DNA from: Calliopum simillimum
Lineage: Eukaryota; Arthropoda; Insecta; Diptera; Lauxaniidae
Assembly: GCA_951812925.1 (NCBI GenBank)
Contig: OX638371.1
Span: 111,995,124-112,059,123, forward strand
Length of the DNA stretch: 64,000 bases
Direction: 5' to 3'
Shown here one piece after another: positions 34,451-46,910 of this stretch (within the stretch, counting starts at the first letter, position 1; each line of letters opens with the position of its first letter). A program made the position numbers and the translations under genes. Below the pieces are notes generated by a model. That model saw nothing but the letters and a program-made list of their open reading frames with translations. It was not told the origin of the DNA and did no database searches.

Positions 34451-36361
34451 ACGCGGCGAGAAGCAATGATATGTTCAGTAAAGTTTCGGAAAAATCTGGG
34501 TACGGCACTGTTTCCGGCGTCGATCATAGTATAATATTCAGGTTGAATTGAAATCCCAGATTTGCTTTTTCACGAGATATTCCTTTTTTTTCTTGAGTGT
34601 ATTTCTTCACAAATGGTACCAAAATTGAAAAAATGGAACAAAAATTGAGTATGCAAAAAGTTTCTCTATGTTTGGAGACTTATAGAATTGAAACGGGAAA
34701 ATTCTACATGATCACCTTCACGATTCTCTGAAATCCTAAGAATTTTTTTCGGCATTTTAGTAAAAGAATCCAGGCCAGCAAGCTTATTATATTTATTAAT
34801 TACTTTCATTCATTTAAAAGCACGAGTATTTACAAAATTATTCATGTTAAAGAAAGATTAAATACAAATTTTTAAAACAAAAATGCCTTCATCGCCTCGA
34901 AGGAATACTGAACCTATTCCACAAGGTGCATAGAAGAGTTGCCAGCATGCTTTTCTTTCTTTTTTTTAAATACTCGCTATTAGATGAAAAATGGTTAATT
35001 TTACTGTACACATTATCCACTATGTCTAAGCACTGGCTTTAGTATAACAGTTTTTCTGCAGAAACCCGATTAGCACTTTAGTGTAAATTTGAAACCTGCC
35101 ACTTAAATCCTTTTGAAAACAAACACAAAAACCATTTAAACGAGTGGCTGTAACTTTGTCTTAATAAATAGAAGCCAATTTTAAAAATCTTAAGAACTTT
35201 AACACCTCTTTATTGAAGATTTTTTTACTGTTTTAAATATTTTCCAGAATTTGAGAGGCTTATGAGCACATAAAATGGACACTTTCTAAAACGAAACGCT
35301 TCCTACTTCAACATCTTATTGTCCATTGATAAAACAAAAAAAAAAGTTTTTTTTACCAAACTGCGTATTTCTTCTGCTCGTTCCGCGTTTAGGCACGCAC
35401 GCGCTGAAAATGCCTTTTCGCTTGAATTTTGATGGACACTGCATCTTCCTCTTCATTTCATCTGCTTCTTGGTAGCAGCACCGGCAGTGGGCACTGTCTT
35501 CTACGTACATACGTATGTAGGTTGTATACAGAGCGTTGACAAAGAAATTCTTGAAGTTTCTGGCTCGCAAGTTGTCAGCAACAATAGAAATTTGATTTTT
35601 ATTTTTTTTCATTTTTGTATTTTTATAGGTCTATGTTTCAGTCTTCCTCGTTTTTTGTGCTGCTCCATTGAAATTCGAATTGAATTTGGGTTCTGCAGAA
35701 AGTTGTGCCTCATCGCATTTGTCGCATATCGGCAAAGTCATAAAACATTTGCCACGCATTTAAACGGTTCGTAGAAGTCTCGTGTTTAGCACACGCGTAA
35801 ATTTTCATCTCTACCGAAATGAAAAAAAAAAAAAGTTGTGGGTCGTATGTTCCAAGCGTAGCGTCTGAGAGTTGGCTTCATTGGTTTTGGCATGCAACGG
35901 TCCGTCGCGCGTCGTTTGTTTTTTTTTCGTTTTTCTTAATTTTCGACTTGGACTTGAAGGCGGCGGCATGACTTTGTGTCGCGCGATTCATTTGAAACGC
36001 ATTCGCATAAAACGGTACCGCTTGGAGTTGACACCGCTAACCAAAAGCCAGCAAGACAAAGGATTCGAGTGCGCGTTTTTTCCTCTTTTTTTTTACTTTG
36101 GTTTTGCTACAGTTTCTGCGCGCTTTGTGCAAAGAATTCACGAATAAATGTTGAGAATCGCTTGGAATTCGTAAGAGATTGATCTACAAGGTCAAGAGGC
36201 TGCAGCAGCTGCTGCTTGTTGGTAAAAAGGCATAACAAAAGAACACAGCAACAAAGTCATCCCGCAACGAAAGCAGCGCAAACAAACGTAAAGATCAGAC
36301 GTGCTCTGCGGTACAAAAGATGATTGGATGTTTCATGCCTGCTACGTACGGCAAATCATGC
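34451..36361. other. Unique stretch, no gene seen
   Basis: A GC-richer patch at 35380-36300 has overlapping frames of 91-101 codons on both strands. None shows a domain. CAGCAGCTGCTGC lies at about 36203. It may be host regulatory DNA. Confidence 0.35.
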
Positions 36362-36588
36362 AACGAACGGATCGTGTCCGAGCTGAGCCACAAAAATGTG
36401 GCTATTTAACCCAAAATTGCAGTTACGCTTTTTGTTGCAGTAATTTTTGGAATTGTGCATACTTAACGCTAGAGGCTACTGGAATCACGCGCTCAATTGA
36501 AAATGAAGTTTTTGCTACTTTTTTTTTAAATTGGAAAATGTTGGTAACTTTGAGGAAGGCGGAAGAATTTTTGTTAAATAAACTTTGA
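36362..36588 (+). repeat. Repeat R4, copy 2
   Basis: Inverted relative to 23597-23818. Landmarks are ACGGATCGTGTCCGAGCTGA, CAAAATTGCAGTTACGCTTT, CTAGAGGCTACTGGAATCA and TTGAAAATGAAG. The copy belongs to a moderately old dispersed repeat without visible coding capacity. Confidence 0.7.
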
Positions 36589-36764
36589 ATAAGACTTTTT
36601 GAATAAGACATATTCATTTCAAAAGATTAAAAAAAATGATAAGCGAACATAAAAATCTTTACTTTTTGCTGATTCTGGGTCAAAATTGTTATGCATACTA
36701 AAAATCCGACTGCTTTGAAAACATAAAGCTTGGATAAGGACGTTGAGTATGCAAAGATTAACTA

Positions 36765-36810
36765 GTAAGGGCTTAACCTTTGGCCTGGCCAAAAATTATA
36801 TACCCTACAC
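36765..36810 (+). repeat. Repeat R3, 5' end fragment
   Basis: TAAGGGCTTAACCTTTGGCC and TGGCCAAAAATTATATACCC match the R3 start at 54685-54725. The fragment stops at CTACAC, where the R1 hairpin begins. Confidence 0.6.
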
Positions 36811-37024
36811 TAGACCGGGTTGAAATTTAGATTCTTCCAGAAACCAACTCAAAAGTTAGAGGGCTCTTTAAAACGATATCTGCATAATTTTTATTTTTTT
36901 CATTCAGAGAAAAAGCAATTTTAGGCAAAATAGGCCTTCAGTAGAATCAAAAGTGCTCCATTCGTTTTTCGCGGAATGAAGAAAAATTCTGCAGATATCG
37001 TTTTTAAAAAGTCGACTCGGTCTA
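36811..37024. repeat. Repeat R1, copy c, a compact hairpin
   Basis: Left side: TAGACCGGGTTG, AACGATATCTGCAT and TTCATTCAGAGAAAAA. Right side, inverted: TAGACCGAGTCGAC, AACGATATCTGCAG and TTCATTCCGCGAAAAA, followed by AATGGAGCACTTTTGATTC. Two R1 beginnings thus face each other over about 214 bp, which suggests that R1 elements end in TAGACCG and can exist as foldbacks. Confidence 0.65.
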
Positions 37025-39185
37025 ATACATAGCTGGACAAAAATAGGAGCCATTGTAGCTGTCAGCCGGGAAATAAGTGACTGCTTCAACTTACCAGCGG
37101 ACCAAAACTAAAGCAGTCTTGTTCTTGGTTTGCTCATCACTAAACCTCTCCCGAATATTTCATACTTATACAGCCCTCCGCTGACCATTTTCTTTAAAAA
37201 AAATTTAAAATTATGAATTTTTGTAATACTTTGCCTTGTTTAGATTATTTGAATCGTGTATAGTAAAAAATTTCGACCTTATTGTATCAATATTTTTTTC
37301 GATTTCCATGATTTTGAAAATTCCGACATCAAGTCGCATTTCTCCAAAAAAAAATTTACGAATATGTATTTAATTCTGTTCATATTCTACATTTCGAAAT
37401 TTATAGAGCTTTTACTTAAATGTCATTGAGGTATGTAGAACATCTTTGTGAAAACTCAAAATTTATAGCCTGATTCAATATCAAAATTTTTAACAAATTC
37501 ACATTGCCATATTTTCACATACTTCCAACTAACCATGTGCTGCATAAATGTTTCCCAACTATGTTGCACAAATTTGTCAAAAAATCTGTAAAAACTTCTT
37601 TATGTGCAAGCAACATTTATCATCTTTGCAATATTGCCGAAGAGTAAGTACCGTATGCAACACATGCATATAATAAGCTTAACCCCCTTTAGCATAAATT
37701 CCTAAGGTACACAATTTTTTCGCCCCTAGAATATTTCCCACAGTCAAATAGCTACTGTAATGTTGTCGCCGTCGCCGCCGCTATGTTGCTGCTGAATCTG
37801 TTGGAATCAAAGTGAAATGTTGTAAAATAAATAAAGTTTAAATTATGTTAATCGCAGCTGTGCCGAATGCAAAAGTAGTTGCCACCTACTGCAGAACGAC
37901 CAACCATCATCCCCAAACCCCCTAAATTACATGCGCTCCATGTACACTGTCCTACAAAGCGAAAAAAACTAGCAACAGACAACGTAGCACTATTTAACTC
38001 CTTCATCTAACCATACCCAGTATTATGCTATTTCGGTGCCCCTCATCCATTCATACATTGCTTCTTATCCTTGTGCCATAGTACGTTTTGTTGGGTTGGT
38101 GTGGGTTGGCCTCGCAACTTAAATGTACAAAATATTGAATTTTCGCAGACGGATTAACCTTGACTTTCACTTTTCATATACGTCGAGCAGCGTTCGTTCG
38201 TACGTCCGTCGCAGTGGCTGCAGCAATATACGTCGTCGTCGTCGACGTCCTGTCAAAGGATAACGCTGCTTCGCATGCACATTTGTATGTACGTCGTCTC
38301 GCCTTGTCGTCTCGTCTCGCTTCAACTTGATTCAACTCAACTTAACTTGACTCCGGCGGCAAATGAACTTTTTTTTTGTATTTGTGTACTCTACTGCTGA
38401 CTGCATACAACTCGAGTCAAGTCGAGTAGAGTCGACACAACACTTTTTTGTATTCCGCGCGTTGTTCGTCCTTGGCGCTTTTGGCTTTGGCTAAAAATTT
38501 TTGAATAATTCATATCGAGAAGCAGGACATTCAAAACACGCGATGCAATCTGAATAACAACGAGGCGAAGCGAAGGAGGTTGTATGCGTGCTTGTGTGTG
38601 TGTGTGTTTGCAGGGGAATGTGCTGGTATGTGTTCTCCGACGAATACCAATGCAAAAATTCTAACCGCACATATAGGTGTGCAACTACTAAGTTGCAAAA
38701 CAAGTATTACGAAGAGATCGAAAGGAAATAAAAAAAGAAAGTCAAAATTTTACTCTTTTGCACATTGTTGGTTTCAAAAATGGAGTAGCATGCAGTTAGT
38801 GTTGCCAATTTAAGTAGATAGTTATTCAGTTGTCTATTGCTTTGATCCCGGAAGGATCGCAATTTTAAAATGGCGTATCAATGCTAATTGTGGTTTACTG
38901 TAGATCACCGAATAAAGCACTAATCCTTATGTTTAAATGCAGATTTAAGCGAAAAAGTCGGAGGCAATTATCACAATACTCCCAACTTTAGTATAGTATG
39001 TGTCTTTAATGAACTACACCTAGAACTGTAATAAATTCATTAAAATTATCAATTGTAATAAAAATGCTCCAAATGTAGCAAAAATGGTTCAAATGTAATG
39101 CACAATCCGTCTTTAGTACTGAAAGTGGCCCAATTGTGTATAGATTCGGTCAGTAGTAGTATTTGGCAGTTTAGCGAATGTGATA
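37025..39185. other. Unique stretch, GC-richer in the middle
   Basis: 37700-38660 carries GTCGCCGTCGCCGCCGC, CGTCGTCGTCGTCGACG and a TG microsatellite near 38595. No gene can be supported. Confidence 0.35.
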
Positions 39186-39189
39186 AAAG

Positions 39190-39655
39190 CAAACGATAAT
39201 GTATCAATCTAATGATTTTTGATGGATCGGGTTCAAAGCTTCCACACGGTAATTTTTAGTTAAAATTTTTCAGTTCCTATTAATTAAACTCAATTCGTCT
39301 GAAGAGTCTAGCCTTCGAAACCGAATGTGAACCACTTGTCAACATAGCAGAGATATAAAATAAATTAAAAATAAAAATAATAAAAAATTGGCACCCACCC
39401 CGGGATTTAGAGTAGGTCATTTTGAGCAACTATACAAGCCTTAGTGTATTAACCTAATGATTTGCGCTGCATCGGGAGACTTGGGTTTTTTCCGCTCGAT
39501 GATTTTCAATTCAAATTTTTCAATTTCTATTAATTAAACACAATTTGTCTGAAGAGCTTAGTCTTTGAAACGGAAAGTGAAACACAGAGCCGAGGTATAA
39601 AATAATAAAAAAATAAAAGTAAATGAAAAAAAATTGGCGCCCAACCCGTGATTAA
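39190..39655 (+). repeat. 250-bp tandem duplication with LTR-end-like tails
   Basis: Two direct units, 250 bp apart. Landmarks are TAATGATTT, CTATTAATTAAAC.CAATT, GTCTGAAGAG.CTAG, TTTCGAAACCGAA-like TTTGAAACGGAA, GTATAAAATAA and then TTGGCACCCACCCC (39388) or TTGGCGCCCAACCC (39635). The TGGCGCCCAAC string resembles a tRNA-Lys primer binding site placed right after an LTR end. The units could therefore be tandem solo ends of an LTR retrotransposon. No TG..CA borders were identified, so the assignment is tentative. Confidence 0.4.
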
Positions 39656-41033
39656 AAGAAAAACAATTGATGCTGCTGCACAAGCTACGAAGAAAAAGTA
39701 TGGATTCTTCCCTCATTCGGATTGAGCATTTCGAGCGCCCTGTTCTTCAGTATCTAGAATCTTTATGGTAATGGAGGGAAACTTCAAGTGATACAGATGC
39801 AAATGAGGGCGATATCAAATGAGAACTCTGCAAATAGGAAGTAAGAAAGCAACACTGCATGTTTTGAAAATAGTCAGCAGTTTTCCAAAAGTACAGATTG
39901 TAATAAGTTTGGATAAAAATTCAGAAGTCGAATCCCTTAAAAGTATAAAATGAAAATTATATTTCAAAATAATTTGCACTTCAGGAAGTAAGTAGCATCC
40001 CTATTCTCAAGGCATAACAACACTGTTCGCCCAACAACAATAAAAACCAGCATCTGCGCAATGGATACGCTCAACCTGTAATTGTGGAGCACCTACAATA
40101 GGGTGGAAAATGAAGCCGCTTACTGTGCTCGTACATTTACCCAATAGTTAGTATGCAGGGATGTACACAAAGGGCATATAACCGAAAAAGGATACTCATT
40201 GTCAATTGTAGGTACCACAGCGTACTTTATATGCGTGTGACGTTTAACGAAGAGCACAAGTGCAGCAACAACAACAACAACAAAGATAGAAACATTAAAT
40301 GAGGACGAACGAATGCGCTCAACGGACAGCAGTCGTCGTTTGGCAAAGTAGAGTCAGAGACTTTAGCCTCGTTTACACGCTGTGTTGGTATTTTCGTATG
40401 CAGTTGCTCCGCTGACTGGGCAGAATGAAGTGCTAGCAACCCTGAGTTCGTGTAGAATTTGAGAAATGCGTGAAATTTTAGATATATGTATGTGTGTGTG
40501 TGTGTGTGACTCTTATCTGTGTGCAGGATATCTATTTGTTTTTCGTTGGTGTTGTTGTTCTTCTTCTACTTTTGTTTGTTGCTGAGGTTAACGACACTTT
40601 AGGTTGATTTGTTGGTTGTGTAATTTTTAGGCAGACGCATGGGAATCTGCTGCTGCTACGCTATGTACGTATGCATGAAAAAGGATATGCATTGAGAGTT
40701 GATTTGTAGGCAACAGGAAACAAAGAAGAGCGAAGAAGAAAAAAAGGATCTCACACCTGCAAAGTAATAGCGATAACATCGCGACAGGTTAAATTGTGTT
40801 TGCTCTTTTTATACTTCGCTTTATTTGTTGCTTGGGAAAACGTGTCCTTTTATTTATTTTCATGGGGTATCATGCAAAAGGAGTAACAATTTGTTGTTAC
40901 TTACATTGAATGGATTTCAATTAGATGTCATTTACCGTTGTCAATTGTTGTATGCCAACTGTGAATTATTTAGTAATGTAAAAAAAGTGTGGGAATATAT
41001 GACAAAGTTGCGATAATATGTGCTTGTGACTGA
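39656..41033. other. Unique stretch with ACA and TG microsatellites
   Basis: (ACA)n lies at about 40267-40283 and (TG)n at about 40489-40508. No supported gene. Confidence 0.35.
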
Positions 41034-41036
41034 TAT

Positions 41037-41929
41037 CACAGGTTTACAAAAAAAAAAAAATGTCATGGCGTTTTGACCGGACTATGTGTTTCCTAAGGAC
41101 TTTGACGTCCTGAACCCAAATACCGGGTCCGTTTTTTTCCAGAACGTCTGAGAAAAATTGTTCAAGGTCATATGGAGGTCATGTGTCGTTTAGTGATAAA
41201 TTCGCTTTAATTCTGAAACTAATTTTTTATCATTGAGTTCTTAGTCCTTAAAAAGAATATGTGATCAAAAAGGGTATCTCAGACCTAGTTTCGGAGATAT
41301 AGCCATCAGAAGATCCGGATATATCTTTTATGAAAACCGCTATAAGTGGGGAACCCCTGGATAGATTTGTAAAATATTGGTGTCATATGAAAGGTATTTT
41401 GACAGTCTATAAAAACAATTCGAAAATATTTTCAATTGGATTCATAGTTTTCGAGATATGAGTTTTTTTGAAATTTTGTGTAATTTTTCAATTGCAACAA
41501 CAAATAAATCAACAACACTAGCAACAACAATAACAAAAACAATAACAACAATAAAAACAATAACAAAATACCTTTCATATGACACTAATATTTTCCAAAT
41601 CCATTCAGGGGTTCCCAACTTATCGTGGTTTTCATAGAGATATATATTCTGATCTTCCGATGGCTATATCTCCGAAACTAGGTCCGAGATACTCTTTTTG
41701 CTCACATGTTCTTTTTAAGGCCTAAGAGCTCAATGATTAAAAATTAGTTTCAGAATTTATCACTAAGCGACACATGAACCCCATTTTGACCTCCATATGA
41801 CCTTGAAATATTTTTTCTCAGACGTTCTGGAAAAAACGGACCCGGAATTCGGATTCAGGACGTCAAAATCCCTAGGAAACACATAGTCTGGTCAAAACGC
41901 CATGACATTTCTTTTTTTTGAAACCTGTG
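41037..41929. mobile_element. CAC-ended foldback element, target duplication TAT
   Basis: 893 bp. It starts CACAGGTTTACAAAA and ends with the inverse of CACAGGTTTCAAAA. Both arms of about 390 bp pair closely (ATGTCATGGCGTTTTGACC against its inverse). The loop near 41430-41560 contains a run of CAA/ATAACAA. It is flanked directly by TAT at 41034-41036 and 41930-41932. Its first bases resemble the CACTAGTTTACA end of the 61584-63333 element, pointing to one family. Non-coding. Confidence 0.8.
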
Positions 41930-41932
41930 TAT

Positions 41933-43800
41933 TTATCGCATGCGATTTCTGAATCAAATTTAATAGCAAAAAATAACATGCTGGTTTTTAAAAACCACAT
42001 GCAAAAATAAGCCCAATTTTCAATTAAAATTTTTTGATATAAAAATGTAAAAGTCTCCTGAGATTTCAAGTCATGCGAGTTTTAATTTCTTGCAATTTTT
42101 TATTTCATGTGATTTTTGTACAAAGCCATAAAAGTTATAGAAAACAAAACTATTCTTTAAAAATTTCATGAAATAAAAATCTTTCTTGAGAGATAACAAT
42201 TTAAAAATTCCATGACAGAAAAAACTAACATAAAGATTTTTATTTGATGATGTACCTTAAAGTTTTTATCTTAAAAAAAAATTCTGCGGAAAAAAATTAT
42301 CATGAGAGTTTTTTAAAAATCGCATGCAGAACTAAATTCAATTTGTGTTATTGTCAAGTATGTAAAAATTTCGTAGGATTTTTGCCTTATGCAAGCTTTG
42401 ATGTCACGCGATTTTTATAAAAAACCATTAAATTTATAGAAAATTGCTCTTTTTTCAAAAAACTCATGAAACAAAAAAACTATCATGAAAGTTAATGTTA
42501 CATATAAGAGATATAAAATTCCGTGACACATAAAACTTTGCTTTTTACAAAAAATTTTTGGAAAAATTTATCAAATGAAAGTCCCATAAAATTAAGTTGG
42601 CATGCTACAAAATTTTCATATTACCGTACATAACATATATAAGATATAAATTATTTCATGATGAACTAAAAAGCTTTTACATGAAAAAAAAATTTTATGA
42701 AAAAATTATTTTGTGAAAGTTTTTAAAACTATAAATAAGGCTTGTTCAAATTTCTATTTTGTGATATAAGTGTGTAACTCTGTCATGAGATTTGTAGTGT
42801 CATGCGAGTTTTGATTTCGTTCGATTTAATAGACAAAAAGTTATAAGTATAAAACTTTGCTTCTCTTACAGAAACTATTAAAAATACCATGAGTTGTCTT
42901 TAAATGGCCACAACAATATTTTGGAAAATTTTTCAAATGAAAGTTCCATAAAATAAATTTGTCATGCTACAAAATTTTGCATATTACATCAAATAACATT
43001 TATTAGACATACAGGGTGGGTAGTAATCTGTAGAAAACCGAAAAATTTAAGATTACTGGGACTACCCTGAACAACTTTTTCATTTACCGTCCTTCGAAAT
43101 TCGCAACTTCAAAATTCATAATGGCGGATCCAATATGGCGAATAAAAATAAAAATTATCGCTTGATTTGGATGAATGTCGGTACTTAAGGGTACTGTACG
43201 TTGCTGATAACAAAGAAGAAAAAATTTATCGTTACTGCGGAAAATGTTGAGGGGAGAGACGACTTCTGGTGACTATGAAATATCGCATTTGGTTCACTTT
43301 AGAATAAAATAAGTCCGTTCGTAATGGAATTTTTTCAAAAATGGCATAGCAAAAAAGTTGTTCAGAATAGTCCTAAGAATCTTACATTCTTACCCACCTT
43401 GTACTATATGTACTTTAAATTTTGTTTGTAAAAAATTTTATGCTAAAAAAATTTCATTGATAGTTCCTAAAAATCGCATGCAATAATAAAATTTCTTTTT
43501 CAAATAATTAAATTTTATGATATATTAAGGTATTTACAAGTGTCTTAAAATATTAAGTCTCATGCGAATTTTAATTTCATGGGATTTTTTATTTCATGTA
43601 ATTTTTATGGAAAAGTTTTTAAAAATCGCATGCAATAAATAAATTTCTGTTTTCAAATAACAAAATTTTATGATTTAAGAAAGTAAAAGTGTCATGCAAT
43701 TTTTATTCTCATGCGATTTTTAATTTTATGCGATTTTTATAGAAAACCATAGAAACTGCTTGCAAATAAAATTTCAAAGGGTAAAACTTACATGATGCAA
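41933..43800. repeat. Degenerate long tandem array with CATGCGATTTTT phrases
   Basis: CATGCGATTTTTA, TTTCATGTGATTTTTA, AAAATCGCATGCA and AAATTTTATGAT recur in both orders through the block, with a loose period of about 250-350 bp. It begins directly at the right target duplication of the preceding hairpin and is itself interrupted at 43012-43401. Nothing coding. Confidence 0.5.
43012..43401. mobile_element. TA-flanked MITE
   Basis: 390 bp. Ends are CAGGGTGGGTAGTAAT and, inverted, CAAGGTGGGTAAGAAT. A second paired block is present about 40 bp in (AAGATTACTGGGACTA against AAGATTCTTAGGACTA) and continues to GAACAACTTTTT. Flanks are TA at 43010-43011 and 43402-43403, in keeping with a Tc1/mariner-type MITE, though TA is too short and too common to be strong proof. 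Confidence 0.65.
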
Positions 43801-44901
43801 CACTCTTACTAGTTACCACAGGTACGCCCTTTAAATTACAACATTGAGATTTTATTTTAAAATTTAAATTCGATTAAAATGAAAATTTCCAAAACCAAAA
43901 AAAAAGAAAAATAAAAAAAGATGTGACTTTCACATGATTGCACCTGCATTTATTTTATGAGTTTCTTTAATTTCCTACTTTTTTCACTTTATTTTCCCAA
44001 CATATTCACCCGTATTTCAACACTTGCTACGGTGCGTATGCCAAGTGGATTTTCGTTTATTTTTTCGGCTTTTTTTTTAGTATAAGCGAGTAGTATCGAC
44101 TAGATATCAGTAATACGCAATCAATACCTGCTGGTGTAGTTGTTGTTGTTGTGGATCCATTACAAAATGTCTACATGCTAGTGCCGCGCTGTATCCAATC
44201 TATAAAATAATAGCCATCCAAACACAACAACAACAACAATATGAAATCCGTTGTATCAACTTTTTTTTTTTTTTGGTTTTTTCTTTATTTTATCGAATAA
44301 TTTATGACATTTTTCCCTTTTGTCTCTCGCACATTAAATTTTTTGTTTTGTATCGGTTCCCTTAACTTGTTGTTGTTGTTGTTATTTGAGTTTTGGTTAC
44401 CATCGTCATCATCATCATCATCATCATGATGACGATCATAATGGCCATTATCGTTATTGGCTTCATCAACGCAACGCTTGAAATTGAAAACCCAAAAAAA
44501 GAAGTTGATGCGCGTTCCTCGCGTACATTTTTAGTCAAAAAACCTTTTGTTTTGTATCTCTCAGTTTGGTTTAAAGTTTTTTTTTTTTTCTTTTTCGTCT
44601 TTTTCGGCTTTCTAAGTGTACGACACATTAAACTTTTGATTAAAATGGGGAAAAAAAAATATTTCTAAATTTTTTTTTTTTATATTTTACTTGACTTGGC
44701 ATAAACATCGCCACTAAACTTGTTCGCTTACAAAAAGGCCGAGACCCATGCGCTATTTTTTGAAATTTTGTTGCATAAAGGGATAACATAGGTCTGGCAT
44801 GCACCAAATCGAGCGAAATTTATAAACTTATGTCTTCAAAAACAGCATTGTAAATGAATGATATCATAATTAATATACTATAAAGAGAGTAAAGCGAAAA
44901 A
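43801..44901. other. Unique stretch with an ATC microsatellite
   Basis: (CAT)n lies at about 44405-44427, and CAACAACAACAACAA at about 44225-44239. The 88 and 91 codon frames at 44362-44668 face each other across the microsatellite and are artefacts. Confidence 0.4.
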
Positions 44902-44915
44902 TATTGGGTGTACAA

Positions 44916-46353
44916 TAGCTATGGGCTAGTTTGTATGGACATTTTTAAAAATTAACTTTTTATACCCTGCGGTGGTTTTTCATGTAACGTTTGATGAAAA
45001 AGTAAGTGAGCCAAAATTTGGAAGGGGTGGGGTGGGTCTAACCCTTGCCGGTTTTGAGTCAAAGTTCGAATTTCGGGGGTAAAATTTTGAAAAAAGCTTC
45101 TAACTGCAAACCAGTTATACTTACAGGCATGGAATGTATGGCCAACCCCCATTACATTTTCTACCCCAACATTTTTACCAAACATACTTACCCCCTATCT
45201 CTACCCCTAAGGGTCGCTCCCATATAAGCCTTAATTTTCATGACATTTTTATAAAATCGACCTCCACCACCCCCAGGCTGCCCCTACATTGTTCAAAGTA
45301 TGACCTACCCCCATTATTTTTTCCACCCCATCATTTTCACGAAACATACTTACCCCCTATTTCCACCCCCTAGGGGTGCTCCCATACAAAAATACTCATA
45401 TTCATGTTAATTAATAAACATTTTTGCTCTCATCACCCCTACTGCCCCCATATTGCTACTTAGGAAGGTAAAATGTATGACCGACCCCCATTAATTTTTC
45501 CAGCCCGACAATTTTACTAAACAAAATTGCCCTCTATCTCCGTCCTTTACCTTTACCGGATGGTACGATCGGCACACCCAGTAACTGCTCGTTTCCGTCA
45601 TACGTGATACGCGTTTTTTTTTTTTTTTGCATTCAATTCCACTGTAACTGTGGCAATTAATTTTTGTAACAGAACCAATATTAGTACACCAGTATAAAGT
45701 CGCACCCCGGACCGCTTTTGTATGAGAGCACCCCTAGAGGGCGGAGATAGAGGGCAAGTATGTTTTGTAAAATTGTTGAGCTGGAAAAACTAATAGGGGT
45801 CGGTCATACATTTTACCTTCCTAAGTAGCACTATGGGGGCAGGGTTGATGAGAGAAAAATGTTTATTAATTAACATAAACATGAGTATTTTTGTATGGGA
45901 GCACCCCTAGGGGGTGGAGATAGGGGGTAAGTATGTTTTCTGAAAATGATGGGGTGGATAAAATAATGGGGGTAGGTCATACTTTTGAACAATGTAGGGG
46001 CAGCCTGGGGGTGGTGGAGGTCGATTTTATAAAAATGTTATGAAAATTAAGATTTATATGGGAGCGACCCTTAGGGGTGGAGATAGGGGGTAAGTATGTT
46101 TGGTGAAAATGTTGGGGTAGAAAATGTAATGGGGGTTGGTCATACATTCCATGCCTGTAAGTATAACTGGTTTGCAGTTAGAAGCTTTTTTCAAAATTTT
46201 ACCCCCGAAATTCGAACTTTGACTCAAAACCGGCAAGGGTTAGACCCACCCCACCCCCTCCAAATTTTGGCTCACTTACTTTTTCATCAAACGTCACATA
46301 AAAAACCACCGCAGGGTATAAAAATCGAAAAATTGTTATTAAGCCCATAGCTA
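44916..46353. mobile_element. Foldback element B, target duplication GTGTACAA
   Basis: 1438 bp, ending in TAGCTATGGGCT and its inverse. It is flanked by the direct 8-bp repeat GTGTACAA (44908-44915, 46354-46361), which is part of the mariner terminal repeat. The intact mariner shows the uninterrupted sequence, so the border is exact. The arms run from the ends to about 45548 and from about 45738. Each holds three subrepeats of 165-175 bp of the same kind as in foldback A (ATGTATGACCGACCCCCATT, ACATACTTACCCCCTAT). The loop of about 190 bp is unrelated and contains a poly-T run. An 8-bp duplication fits hAT-like or P-like elements; the ends are not canonical for either. Confidence 0.9.
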
Positions 46354-46425
46354 GTGTACAACTTAAAAACCGGAATTTTTTAGCGAAATTTGATGCTTTA
46401 TTGTGGAAAAATGTTACAATATATT

Positions 46426-46910
46426 TTATTCAAAGTATTGTCCATTGGAAGCTACAACATTTCCCCATCTTTCAGGCAATTTATGAATTCCATCCCAAAA
46501 AAATTGCGCCGGCTTGGCGGCCAAAAATGAATCGAGCCAATTTTCGATATCTTGAACTTAAGTGAACCGTATTCCTGATAGGGCATTCTGCATTGATCGG
46601 AACAAATGGTAGTCTGATGGTGCAAGGTCTGGGCTATAAGGCGGGTGAGGCAAAATTTGTATAGATTTCCCATCCGTTGTTTTCCAGGTAATTTTTGACT
46701 GGGGCAGCAATATGTGGCCGAGCGTTATCGTGGTGGAAAATGATTGACTCGTCGAAACCACTCACGACAGCTTGATTCAGCTGGAGCATAGTCCCCATAA
46801 ACTTCTACAAGCATACTATGACTTTCCGCAGCAGTTTTCTTTGCAAAAAAATGACCCAACAGAACCTCCCGCAAATGCTGTCTTTTTCTCCAATTTTCGA
46901 AGTTATTCAT
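46426..46910 (-). pseudogene. mariner transposase remnant with central deletion
   Basis: Starts at ATG 46910 with MNNFENWRKRQHLRE and is nearly identical to the 31.6-32.7 kb copy for about 45 residues (KKTAAESHSMLVEVYGDYAP). It then diverges (EWFRR) and jumps across a deletion to IIFHHDNARPH, out of frame. The region with the first catalytic Asp (TGDEKW) is gone. The rest shows PVKNYLENNGWE, a short insertion, then PDLAPSDYHLF and the C-terminal end. It cannot encode a working enzyme, but its intact ends may still be mobilisable by a related transposase. Confidence 0.9.

Noticed and set aside
44362..44668. Facing frames of 88 and 91 codons
   Set aside because: They read across a CAT microsatellite and poly-A/poly-T on opposite strands; composition artefact.
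45134..46350. Proline-rich frames of 60-84 codons repeated several times
   Set aside because: They are translations of foldback B subrepeats and their inverted copies, not genes.
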